Shown piece by piece: positions 16,396-24,655 of a stretch of DNA of 64,000 nt. The notes under the pieces are model-generated. The model was not told the origin of the DNA and searched no databases. It saw nothing but the letters and a program-made list of their open reading frames with translations. Origin of the DNA: Candidatus Nomurabacteria bacterium RIFOXYD2_FULL_35_12 (GTDB lineage Bacteria; Patescibacteriota; Minisyncoccia; Phycocordibacterales; UBA9973). The position numbers and the translations under genes are program-made. Each line of letters opens with the position of its first letter. Positions within the stretch are counted from its first letter, which is position 1. Location: positions 19,282 through 83,281 of the forward strand of contig MFWK01000022.1 in NCBI GenBank assembly GCA_001786365.1, written 5' to 3'.

Positions 16396-18675
16396 TTATT
16401 AATTGTTGAGTCACCATCAAAAGCAAAAACAATCGAGAAATACTTGTCCGCCGATTCAGGGGCGGATCGAGATCATTTTACTGTGCGTGCATCGGTGGGA
16501 CACATTCGCGATTTACCGAAATCAAATAAAATAGCAATAGACATAGAAGCAGGCTTTGTCCCCCATTATGAAATTTCAAAAGGAAAAGAAAAAATTGTTC
16601 ACGAATTGCAAAGCTTGGCTGAAAAAGCGACTGAAATATTACTAGCGACAGACCCCGACCGTGAAGGAGAAGCTATCGCTTGGCATATAGAAACTCTTTT
16701 AAAGGCTGATAAAAAAGTGGAAGCTCCTATTAAGCGAGTGACTTTTCATGAAATCACCAAAGAAGCAGTTCTCGAAGCCATAGAACATCCTCGCAAGATT
16801 GATACAGCCTTACGCAAAGCCCAAGAAGCGCGTAGAGTCTTGGATCGTCTTGTAGGCTATGACCTTTCTGGTTTAATTTGGAAAAAGGTTCGTTATGGAC
16901 TTTCTGCCGGGCGTGTTCAATCCCCTGCGCTTCGCATAATCATGGAACGTGAGCGTGAGATACGAGCATTCGTGCCGGAAAAATTCTGGAAGCTTTTAGG
17001 ATTATTTGAAACTGTTAAAAAAGAAAAAATAACTTTAGAATGTTCAGAAGAACCAAGAGACAGAAAACTTGTAGACAAAATACTTGAAAATGGTAAAAAG
17101 GGAACTTGGATAATTAACAACGTAAAAGAATCCGAACAGAAACGTTCCCCTCGCGCACCTTTTACTACTTCTACCTTGCAACAAACTGCTAGCTCTCGAC
17201 TCGGCTACTCGCCTTCCCGCACAATGCAGATAGCGCAGAAACTTTATGAAGCCGGACATATCACATATATGCGAACCGATAGCACAAACCTTTCCGCTAT
17301 AGCGCAAGGACAAATTGTTTCTTTTATTAAAAATAAATATGGAAAAGAATATGCAGAAGGAAGAATTTATAAAACTAAATCAAAAAATGCGCAGGAAGCC
17401 CATGAAGCAATTCGCCCTACACATATAGACAAACTTATCGCTGGGACTGAAGACCAAGATAGGTTATATAGATTAATATGGGAACGAGCTATTTCTTCCC
17501 AAATGACTGACGCAAAGTTATTAAAAACAAAAATTTCTGCAATTATTAAAGATCACGAAGATTTACCAAACTTTTCTGCTAACGGCTCCCGTTTACTTTT
17601 CCCTGGATGGCTCAAAGTAGATGCTGATGCTCGTGGCGATGATGTAGAATTACCTAAATGTAATGTCGGAGAAGAATTAAAACTGATAAATCTTTCAAGT
17701 GAAGAAAAATTTACTGAACCTCCAGATAGATATAGCGAAGCAGGCCTTGTCAAAGAATTAGAAGCTAGAGGAATCGGAAGACCATCCACCTATGCGTCTA
17801 TTATGAGAACAATAGAAGACAGGGGCTATGTAAACAAAGAAGGAAAAACATTATTCCCTACTGATGTTGGCGAAGTTGTTTCTGATTTCTTAGAAAAACA
17901 TTTTATGAATTACATCTCCGATAGCTTTACGGCAGAGATGGAAGATGAACTCGATGAAATCTCTCGAGGTGAACGTGAATATGAGAAAACATTGAAAGAT
18001 TTCTATGGACCATTCTTAAAAGATGTAAAATCAAAAGAAAAACTAGAAAAAGCTACAAATTTGGGTGATGCTCCAGAAAATATAAAATGTCCAAAATGTA
18101 GATCAACTATGATTATAAAACTCTCACGCGGAGGGAAATTTTACTCTTGTTCAAAATATCCGGATTGTGATGGAGCCTTGATGCTCGATGGAACAGAATT
18201 AAAAGGACCAGAAGAAACTGGAGAAAAATGTCCTGAATGTGGCGACCCCGAAGGAAAACAAACTTCCAACGGGGCAGGGGAAAAAGGAAAATCTAAATCA
18301 AAAGGAGGTGTGTTAGTTATTAGACAGAGACGAGATGGCACCGGTACTTTTATTTCTTGCTCGCGTTATCCAAAATGTAAATTTATAAAAAGTGACAAAG
18401 CAGACGAAGAAAAAAAGAAAACGGGTGTACTTTGCCCTATTTGTAAAACTGGAGACATCAGCGAGCGTCGTGGACGATTCGGAATTTTTTATTCCTGTTC
18501 AAATTATCCAAAATGCAAATTTGCCATAAAAGCAAAACCAACAGGTAAAATATGTAAAGAATGCGGAAGCTTGATGATGGAAGGCACAAAAACCATTCCC
18601 GAAAGATGCAGTAATAAATCTTGCCCTCAACACAATCCACATAAATTACTCAAGAAAGGTTTAAGCATTGAGTAA
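16390..18675 (+). CDS. topA: DNA topoisomerase I
   Basis: Type IA topoisomerase relaxing negative supercoils. Toprim starts LLIVESPSKAKTIEKYL, with DPDREGE at 88-94; the active-site Tyr293 is in ITYMRTDST; SAGRVQSPALR and GRPSTYASI follow. The C-terminus carries four C4 zinc ribbons (CPKC, CPEC, CPIC, CKEC). 761 aa. Two palindromic insertions lie in the gene: residues 20-26 (SADSGAD) just after EKYL, and residues 619-629 inside the second zinc ribbon between CPEC and its second Cys pair. The start codon directly follows a CCCGTTAGA element. Confidence 0.96.
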   Translation: MKLLIVESPSKAKTIEKYLSADSGADRDHFTVRASVGHIRDLPKSNKIAIDIEAGFVPHYEISKGKEKIVHELQSLAEKATEILLATDPDREGEAIAWHIETLLKADKKVEAPIKRVTFHEITKEAVLEAIEHPRKIDTALRKAQEARRVLDRLVGYDLSGLIWKKVRYGLSAGRVQSPALRIIMEREREIRAFVPEKFWKLLGLFETVKKEKITLECSEEPRDRKLVDKILENGKKGTWIINNVKESEQKRSPRAPFTTSTLQQTASSRLGYSPSRTMQIAQKLYEAGHITYMRTDSTNLSAIAQGQIVSFIKNKYGKEYAEGRIYKTKSKNAQEAHEAIRPTHIDKLIAGTEDQDRLYRLIWERAISSQMTDAKLLKTKISAIIKDHEDLPNFSANGSRLLFPGWLKVDADARGDDVELPKCNVGEELKLINLSSEEKFTEPPDRYSEAGLVKELEARGIGRPSTYASIMRTIEDRGYVNKEGKTLFPTDVGEVVSDFLEKHFMNYISDSFTAEMEDELDEISRGEREYEKTLKDFYGPFLKDVKSKEKLEKATNLGDAPENIKCPKCRSTMIIKLSRGGKFYSCSKYPDCDGALMLDGTELKGPEETGEKCPECGDPEGKQTSNGAGEKGKSKSKGGVLVIRQRRDGTGTFISCSRYPKCKFIKSDKADEEKKKTGVLCPICKTGDISERRGRFGIFYSCSNYPKCKFAIKAKPTGKICKECGSLMMEGTKTIPERCSNKSCPQHNPHKLLKKGLSIE
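16447..16466. repeat. TCCGCC/GGCGGA palindrome inside topA
   Basis: TCCGCC and GGCGGA separated by 8 bases encode SADSGAD within the Toprim domain, where the family normally runs directly from KYL into the next strand. Same family and frame (TCC GCC = Ser-Ala) as the copy in the acetolactate-synthase-like gene. Confidence 0.6.
18246..18274. repeat. 29-bp CCCCG..CGGGG palindrome inside topA
   Basis: Encodes PEGKQTSNGAG. The same 29-bp length, ends, frame and pattern PE-x-x-Q-(x)4-GAG occur in gatB (53005-53033). Non-coding relatives lie at 28020-28050 and 41686-41715. Confidence 0.65.
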
Positions 18676-18694
18676 AACTCAATATTAAAAAAAA

Positions 18695-18723
18695 TTGAAG
18701 CTTAGCCCACCTTGGGCTATAAT
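18695..18723 (+). promoter_or_regulatory. promoter of the RSH gene
   Basis: TTGAAG (18695-18700), 17-base spacer, TATAAT (18718-18723), then 6 bases to the ATG at 18730. A near-consensus vegetative promoter whose +1 falls on the start codon; the clearest leaderless example here. Confidence 0.8.
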
Positions 18724-18729
18724 GCCTTT

Positions 18730-20199
18730 ATGGCAAATGTTAAGGAAGTAATAAACCTTATTTCTGGAGGAATAAGTAAAAAGGAGAAAGAACTTATAGA
18801 AAAAGCCTATAAATATGCAGAAGATGCGCATGAAGGTCAAAAAAGATTAAGCGGAGATCCATATTTTATTCACCCCTTTGAAACTGCAAAGATTTTAGCT
18901 TCACTCGGAATGGATACCCAAACTATCGTGGGTGGATTTTTACATGATATTTTAGAGGATACAAAAATTACAGAGAAAAATGTAGAAGAAGAATTTGGTT
19001 CTGAAGTATTATTTTTGGTTAAAGGCGCGACAAATTTAGGTAAATTAAAATATCGAGGACGAGAAAGATATGTAGAAAGTTTGAGAAAATTTTTCTTTGC
19101 GATGGCAAAAGATCTACGTGTAGTTATAATAAAATTTGCAGACAGACTTCATAATTTAAGAACATTACAATATCAAAGAGAAGACAAAAGGAAAAGAATT
19201 GCCATAGAATCTATTGAAGTTTATGCTCCACTTGCAAACCGTCTTGGAATGGGAAAACTAAAAGGCCAATTAGAAGATGCCGCTTTTCCATATGCTTATC
19301 CAAAAGAATATGCGCAAACTGAAGAAATAATAAAAGAAAAAAAAGATTTATATAAAAAAAATCTATCTGAAATACAAAAACAACTTGAAAAAGAACTACT
19401 AAAAAATAAAGTGAAAATAATTGAGGTAGACCACAGAATGAAACGCAAATATAGTTTATGGAAAAAACTTGTAAAACGTGAAATGGATTTAGAGAAAGTA
19501 TATGACATAATTGCCTTACGTATCGTGCTCGAAACTGTGGAAGACTGTTATAAAGTGCTCGGAATAATTCATTCTATTTGGAATCCATTACCCGGAAGAA
19601 TAAAAGATTATATAGCTCTTCCAAAGCCAAATGGCTATCGTTCCATTCACACTACAATCTTTACCGGTTCAGGTGATGCGGCTGAAATCCAAATAAGAAC
19701 GAAAGAAATGCATGCCGAAGCGGCGCATGGCATTGTCGCGCATTTTGCTTACAAAGAAGATAAAGAAAAAAAAGTTAAAAACGACAAATTAAAATTTAAG
19801 TGGCTTGAAGAACTAAAAGAAATAAACTATACACCGAGTGAACCTCAAAAATTTCTAGAGCATTTAAAAACAGATTTCTTTAATGACCGTATTTTTGTCT
19901 TTACTCCCGAAGGAGATGTCATAGATCTACCTGAAGATTCGAGTCCTATAGATTTTGCTTATTCAATACATTCAGCTATTGGAGACCATATTTCTGGCGC
20001 AAAAATTAATGGAAAGATGAGTCAAATTTATTCAAAATTAAAAAATAGAGATATTGTGGAAATAATTAAGAAAAAAGATGCTCACCCATCAGGAAAATGG
20101 CTCGAATATGTGAAAACAACCATTGCAAAAAAACATATAAAGTCATATTTAGAAAAAAATAATCTAGCAAACAAGCTTAAATCTTTTGGTAAATCTTAA
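18730..20199 (+). CDS. RelA/SpoT homologue, bifunctional (p)ppGpp synthetase/hydrolase
   Basis: 489 aa. HD hydrolase domain first (DPYFIHPFETAK, FLHDILEDT, FADRLHNLRTL), then the RelA/SpoT synthetase domain (IALRIVLE, GRIKDYIALPKPNGYRSIH, EIQIRTKEMH) and a TGS domain (RIFVFTPEGDVIDLP). The chain ends shortly after TGS, without the ACT and zinc-finger regulatory domains of long RSH enzymes. The start is the ATG at 18730, 6 bases after TATAAT; an upstream in-frame ATG at 18712 lies inside the promoter. Both activities look intact from the HD and EIQIRT motifs. Confidence 0.93.
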   Translation: MANVKEVINLISGGISKKEKELIEKAYKYAEDAHEGQKRLSGDPYFIHPFETAKILASLGMDTQTIVGGFLHDILEDTKITEKNVEEEFGSEVLFLVKGATNLGKLKYRGRERYVESLRKFFFAMAKDLRVVIIKFADRLHNLRTLQYQREDKRKRIAIESIEVYAPLANRLGMGKLKGQLEDAAFPYAYPKEYAQTEEIIKEKKDLYKKNLSEIQKQLEKELLKNKVKIIEVDHRMKRKYSLWKKLVKREMDLEKVYDIIALRIVLETVEDCYKVLGIIHSIWNPLPGRIKDYIALPKPNGYRSIHTTIFTGSGDAAEIQIRTKEMHAEAAHGIVAHFAYKEDKEKKVKNDKLKFKWLEELKEINYTPSEPQKFLEHLKTDFFNDRIFVFTPEGDVIDLPEDSSPIDFAYSIHSAIGDHISGAKINGKMSQIYSKLKNRDIVEIIKKKDAHPSGKWLEYVKTTIAKKHIKSYLEKNNLANKLKSFGKS

Positions 20200-20200
20200 A

Positions 20201-21196
20201 CTATAAACTGAAATTTGAGATGTTGTATAAATCTACATCATCTTCTTTTTTTTCTTCATTAGATCTGTCGTCTAAAAGTGCATTTTCTGTTTTTTGATCA
20301 GTTTCATTTACTGCCTGTGAAGATAAATTTGCAATATGGTTTTCCAACATGTCATTTGGCTTTTTTTCACTATTTGATTTTTGTATTAAATCTAAAATAG
20401 CGCGAAGGTCTTCAGTAGAAAAATAATCGATTTTAATTTGCCCGCCAAGCTCTTTTCTATCTATATGCACTCTGGTGCCCAATTTTTCTTGAAATTCTTC
20501 TTCTAATTCTACTATTTCTGGATCCGGCATAAATTCTTTCTTGCGAACTCTATCAAAAGCTATTTTTCTAGCCAACCTCTCTGCTTCTCTAACTGTAATT
20601 TTCTTAAAAACAATTTCTTTAAAGAGCACTAATTGCTCTTCGGGATGATCAGCGAGCATTAAAATAGGCCTAGTGTGACCTTCGGTAATCTTGCCATCTC
20701 TTAGACCAGTCAAAATTTCTTCCGGTAAAGTCAAAATACGCAAGGAATTTGAAACATATTCCCTACTTCTACCCATTTTCTTCGCAATTTCATTATGCGT
20801 AAACTTAAACTCGCTAGCTAAGCGAAAAAAAGCTCGAGCACGATCAACTACATTTAAATCTTCTCGTTGTAAATTTTCAATAATAGCTAATTCTAGCTTC
20901 ATTATAGCTGTATCTCCAGTTCGGATTATCACAGGCACTTGTGAGACATGAGCCAAAATAGCTGCACGAAGTCTACGTTCTCCGGCAATGAGTTCATATT
21001 CAGTAAGTAAACCACCTCCTTCTTTTTCCACTTCTACTCTAGAAACTGTGAGGGGTTGGAGCACTCCGTATTGTTTTATGGAATCCGCTAAATCTTGTAA
21101 ACGTACTTCATCAAAATCCCGTCTAGGCTGATAAGGGTTTGGTTTTATTTTATCGGTGTCAACCCAAAAAATTGAATTTGAATATAAATTAGACAT
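20201..21196 (-). CDS. parB: ParB-like chromosome partitioning protein
   Basis: 331 aa. N-terminal ParB/Srx domain with KPNPYQPRRDF, GVLQPLTV and the CTP-binding AGERRLRAA motif, then the helix-turn-helix with FKFTHNEIAKKMGRSREYVSNSLRIL, and a variable acidic linker before the C-terminus. ParB-type CTPases bind parS and load SMC near the origin. No parA and no parS-like site is seen in the window. TAAAAT ends 6 bases before the ATG. Convergent with the RSH gene, with a one-base gap. Confidence 0.9.
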   Translation of the reverse strand: MSNLYSNSIFWVDTDKIKPNPYQPRRDFDEVRLQDLADSIKQYGVLQPLTVSRVEVEKEGGGLLTEYELIAGERRLRAAILAHVSQVPVIIRTGDTAIMKLELAIIENLQREDLNVVDRARAFFRLASEFKFTHNEIAKKMGRSREYVSNSLRILTLPEEILTGLRDGKITEGHTRPILMLADHPEEQLVLFKEIVFKKITVREAERLARKIAFDRVRKKEFMPDPEIVELEEEFQEKLGTRVHIDRKELGGQIKIDYFSTEDLRAILDLIQKSNSEKKPNDMLENHIANLSSQAVNETDQKTENALLDDRSNEEKKEDDVDLYNISNFSL

Positions 21197-21270
21197 ACAA
21201 TTATTTTAGCATATTTTTTTTATTTGCAATAATTGATTTCAGCTTGATTTTCTAGTATATTAAATAAATT

Positions 21271-21354
21271 GCCGGGGTGGCGAAATTGGTAACCGCAATT
21301 GACTCAAAATCAATCGGGGGCAACCCCTTGGGAGTTCGAGTCTCCCCCCCGGCA
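21271..21354 (+). tRNA. tRNA-Leu (anticodon CAA)
   Basis: Class II tRNA of 84 nt: acceptor GCCGGGG/CCCCGGC, anticodon stem ATTGA/TCAAT around CTCAAAA (anticodon CAA), a long variable arm (CGGGGGCAACCCCTTG), and T arm GGGAG/CTCCC around TTCGAGT. Discriminator A, CCA not encoded. Confidence 0.95.
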
Positions 21355-21406
21355 CTAAGTTGGTATTTATAACAAAAAAAATAAGAAGGACTTATCCACA
21401 GCCTAT

Positions 21407-21434
21407 TTGCATTATCTCATATATGAGATATACT
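21407..21434 (+). promoter_or_regulatory. HTH-MurA promoter with an 18-bp palindrome in the spacer
   Basis: TTGCAT (21407-21412) and TATACT (21429-21434) are spaced by 16 bases. The perfect palindrome TATCTCATATATGAGATA (21413-21430) fills that spacer and touches the -10 box. A DNA-binding protein on it would block the promoter; the downstream gene itself encodes an N-terminal HTH domain. Confidence 0.65.
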
Positions 21435-21441
21435 ATTGAAT

Positions 21442-22959
21442 ATGAAAAAAGAGACTGAACAACAAAAGATAGGCTACTTTATAAAAGAGCTCCGCGAGCA
21501 TCGCGGAATGACTCAAGAAGAATTTGCTAAAGCACTCAATACTTCTCAAAGTTCTGTCCCCCGAATGGAAAAAGGAGAACAAAATTTCACCACTGAATTA
21601 CTTTTTAAAATAAGCAACGTCCTAAACCATCAAATAGTTTCTATAAATGATTCTATTGATTTCCAAGTAAATGGAGGAAAGAAATTAAGTGGAACCATAA
21701 AAACAAACTTTTCAAAAAATGGTTCAGTGGGACTTTTGTGTGCATCTTTATTAAATAGTGGAATAACGACTCTACATGGCATCGCACGAATTGAAGAAGT
21801 TTATCGAGTAATTGAAATTTTAGAAAGTATTGGAGTTACCATCAAATGGCTCGATCATAATACTTTAACTATAACGCCTCCAAAAAAATTCACTCTAGAA
21901 AATATAAATATAGAATCAGCAATAAAGACACGTTCAGTTGTTATGCTAATAGGACCGCTCATTCACAAATTATCATCTTTCTCTATTCCCCATCCACATG
22001 GCTGTAATCTAGGTAGACGCACTATCGCTGCTCATATTTATGCTTTAGAAAATTTCGGAGTAAAGATAAAAACAACTAGTGTAAATTATGAAATTAAAGC
22101 CAAAAAATTAAAACCAACAGAGATAGTAATGTACGAATCCGGAGACACAGCCTGCGAAAATGTTTTGACGGCTTCTGCCCTTATCCCTGGTATCACGAAA
22201 ATAAATTTTGCTAGTGCAAATTATATGGTGCAGGAAGTATGCTTTTTCCTTGAAGCTTTGGGTGTAAAGATTGATGGCATCGGTACTGCATCACTAACCA
22301 TTCATGGAATTTCTGAAATAAATAAAAATATTGAATATTGGAATAGTGAAGACCCAATAGAATCAATGATGTTTATTTCTGCCGGAATTATTACTGACTC
22401 AAAAATCACAATAACACGCTCCCCGATTGATTTCCTATCTCTTGAATTAGAAAAATTAAAGAGAATGAATTTGAAATATAAACTTTCAAAAGTCTATTAT
22501 TCATACAACGGTAGAACAAGACTTATAGATATAGAAATCTTTCCAAGTAAATTAAAAGCGTTAAATGACAAACTTCACTCAAATCCTTATCCTGGAATAA
22601 ATATAGACAATTTACCCTTTTTTGTACCGATTGCCATAAAAGCCAAAGGTCAAACAATGATTCACGACTGGGTTTATGAAAATAGAGCAATATATTTAAC
22701 TGAATTGAACCGTCTAGGAGCAGATATAACTCTAGCTGACCCGCATCGCCTCTATATCAATGGTGGAACATCACTAAAGGCAGCACAAATTGTTTGTCCT
22801 CCAGCCCTACGCCCATCTATGGTTATACTCATCTCAATGCTTGGAGCTAGTGGAACCTCAATTCTACGAAATGTTTATATGATAAATCGCGGATATGAAG
22901 AGATAGCTGGACGTTTAAATTCTATTGGTGCTGACATAAAAATAATCAAGGGGAATTAA
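21442..22959 (+). CDS. XRE-type HTH domain fused to a MurA-like enolpyruvyl transferase
   Basis: 505 aa. Residues ~8-65 are a Cro/C1-type helix-turn-helix (IKELREHRGMTQEEFAKAL, SQSSVPRMEKGE). The rest is a MurA fold: KKLSGTIKTNFSKNGSV with the Lys-Asn pair, PHPHGCNLGRRTIAAH with the Cys matching MurA Cys115, NPYPGINIDNLPF with the catalytic-loop Asp, and VYENRAIYLTELNRLGAD. So the transferase residues look intact; it may still act mainly as a sensor. Start chosen at ATG 21442, 7 bases after TATACT; an in-frame TTG lies 6 bases upstream. miaA follows at once. Regulator-enzyme fusion with its own operator is unusual. Confidence 0.85.
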   Translation: MKKETEQQKIGYFIKELREHRGMTQEEFAKALNTSQSSVPRMEKGEQNFTTELLFKISNVLNHQIVSINDSIDFQVNGGKKLSGTIKTNFSKNGSVGLLCASLLNSGITTLHGIARIEEVYRVIEILESIGVTIKWLDHNTLTITPPKKFTLENINIESAIKTRSVVMLIGPLIHKLSSFSIPHPHGCNLGRRTIAAHIYALENFGVKIKTTSVNYEIKAKKLKPTEIVMYESGDTACENVLTASALIPGITKINFASANYMVQEVCFFLEALGVKIDGIGTASLTIHGISEINKNIEYWNSEDPIESMMFISAGIITDSKITITRSPIDFLSLELEKLKRMNLKYKLSKVYYSYNGRTRLIDIEIFPSKLKALNDKLHSNPYPGINIDNLPFFVPIAIKAKGQTMIHDWVYENRAIYLTELNRLGADITLADPHRLYINGGTSLKAAQIVCPPALRPSMVILISMLGASGTSILRNVYMINRGYEEIAGRLNSIGADIKIIKGN

Positions 22960-23808
22960 ATGCAAAAAGAAAAAATTATCATCATTCTAGGCCAAACTGC
23001 CACTGGTAAAAGTAATTTGGCTGTAAAAATCGCCAAAAAAATAAACGGAGAAATTATCTCCGCAGACTCAAGACAAGTCTATGTAGGGCTTGATATAGGC
23101 ACCGGCAAAATTACACAAAAAGAAATGAAAGGAATTCCCCATCATTTAATTGATATCGTAAAACCAAAAAATAAATTTACAGTCGCAGAGTATAAAAAAT
23201 TAGCAGAAGAAAAAATAAAAGAAATAATTTCTCGTGATAAAACACCAATTATCTGCGGAGGCACAGGATTCTATATTGATGCTATCACCAAAGGTGTCAT
23301 TTTTCCGAAAGTTCCACCAAATTCTAAATTAAGAAAAATTTTAGAGAAAAAATCTACAGAACAATTATTAAAAATATTAAAAAAATTAGATCCCACAAGA
23401 GCAAAAAATATAGATTCAAAAAATAAAGTCAGACTAATTAGGGCAATTGAAATAGCTAAAGCTCTCGGTAAAGTCCCGAAAATTACAGCGGTGAAACCGC
23501 TGTATAAATTTATAAAGATTGGTTTATATCTGCCACAAGATAAATTAAAGAAGAAAGTAGAAAAAAGAGTTAAAAAAATGTTTACCGATGGTTTACTGAA
23601 TGAAATTAAAAAGCTTAAAAAAGCCAGTATATCCCAAAAAAGGCTTTCTGAGCTAGGTTTTGAATATAACAATCCTACTTATGAAAAAGTAGTCAGAGGG
23701 ACTCTACAATATGCCAAGCACCAGATGCAATGGTTTAAACGCGATAAAGAAATAAAATGGTTTGATGCGTCAAAGAAAATATTTGACATAATTATGATGA
23801 AGTTGTAA
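22960..23808 (+). CDS. miaA: tRNA dimethylallyltransferase
   Basis: Adds a dimethylallyl group to A37 of tRNAs reading U-starting codons. P-loop GQTATGKSNLA at 11-21, then SADSRQVYVGLDIGTGK, GIPHHLIDI, IICGGTGFYIDAI and RLIRAIEI. 282 aa, near normal. The ATG touches the stop of the HTH-MurA gene and has an AAGGGG Shine-Dalgarno 7 bases upstream, one of few SD-led starts among the core genes, as expected for an internal operon gene. Confidence 0.95.
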   Translation: MQKEKIIIILGQTATGKSNLAVKIAKKINGEIISADSRQVYVGLDIGTGKITQKEMKGIPHHLIDIVKPKNKFTVAEYKKLAEEKIKEIISRDKTPIICGGTGFYIDAITKGVIFPKVPPNSKLRKILEKKSTEQLLKILKKLDPTRAKNIDSKNKVRLIRAIEIAKALGKVPKITAVKPLYKFIKIGLYLPQDKLKKKVEKRVKKMFTDGLLNEIKKLKKASISQKRLSELGFEYNNPTYEKVVRGTLQYAKHQMQWFKRDKEIKWFDASKKIFDIIMMKL

Positions 23809-23904
23809 GGTTTCCAAAGAACCAAACGCGTGAAAACGGATACGTCCGACACGCATGCACATAACAACGCCGCCTTAAAAACGGCACAATAGAGGAGATT
23901 GAAA

Positions 23905-24600
23905 ATGGACACGTCCATCAATCATCAAGATAGTTGCAAAGAAGGATTGGGAGAACAACAACGAAACAAGAGAACCATCATAACGACTGTCCTTGTAGAG
24001 GACTTTCTTTTTGACGGAGGACAAGGAGTCGATGCGGATCGTCTGTCACCAGAAACGAAAATTAAGGTGATCAAACGTGTTCTCGCAGAATCGAAGCCTT
24101 ATCTCAAATACATGTTCGCTCACACACTTCGTGACGACCCCACATTGCTCAAAGCAGTTGGCGGGGATTGGAACGAGAGAAGCATGTGTTCTAATGTGTG
24201 GAACTCAGGAGTAGACTTGTGCTGGGAGACGAGAATTGGCTATCTGTTTGGATCCAAACGACAATCCCTGTATTCACCGGAGATGGCTCAAAAGACACCA
24301 GATCGAGATGAGTGGGTTAAGTCGCTGTTCTTCATCTCAGACAAGGGCTGTCTCGTTGAGGTAAAGCTCGTGTCAAAGATATCAAAAGGATTCCTCATTG
24401 AATATCCATGCTTGATGGAGGCTAAAATGCTCACTGATGAGAGGCTCACCGAGCTTTTTGTTAGTCACGAGTTCTTTTTCCAGGGTTTACTGGAATGCAT
24501 CGAAGCCCACTACACCGCTCGTATAAGTGACCAGGAAGCTCGAGCGAATAACATGCGCCGAAACAGAACGAACATCAGGAGGATTCTTTCTCTGGTTTAA
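23905..24600 (+). CDS. GC-richer orphan protein, 231 aa
   Basis: No family recognised. Soluble, with several Trp and Cys (NERSMCSNVWNSGVDLCWE), an acidic/basic balanced middle and an Arg-rich C-terminus (RRNRTNIRRI). The start at 23905 has a strong GAGGAGA Shine-Dalgarno 7 bases upstream; a TTG two codons earlier is less likely. Base composition is clearly more GC-rich than its neighbours (codons such as CTC, CGT, GTC), and it has its own terminator. Together with the SD start this suggests recent acquisition. It is inserted between miaA and the aldehyde dehydrogenase gene. Confidence 0.75.
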   Translation: MDTSINHQDSCKEGLGEQQRNKRTIITTVLVEDFLFDGGQGVDADRLSPETKIKVIKRVLAESKPYLKYMFAHTLRDDPTLLKAVGGDWNERSMCSNVWNSGVDLCWETRIGYLFGSKRQSLYSPEMAQKTPDRDEWVKSLFFISDKGCLVEVKLVSKISKGFLIEYPCLMEAKMLTDERLTELFVSHEFFFQGLLECIEAHYTARISDQEARANNMRRNRTNIRRILSLV

Positions 24601-24609
24601 TCAGTAAAA

Positions 24610-24655
24610 AACCGCTCAACAACTTAGACCGTTGGAGGGCGGTCTTTGTTTTTTA
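24610..24655 (+). terminator. terminator after the GC-richer orphan gene
   Basis: ACCGCTCAAC and GTTGGAGGGCGGT can pair (one small bulge), followed by TTTGTTTTTT. It may also serve the converging aldehyde dehydrogenase gene. Confidence 0.65.

Noticed and set aside
20201..21196. Origin region near parB
   Set aside because: No parA, dnaA, parS-like palindrome or DnaA-box cluster is visible around it.
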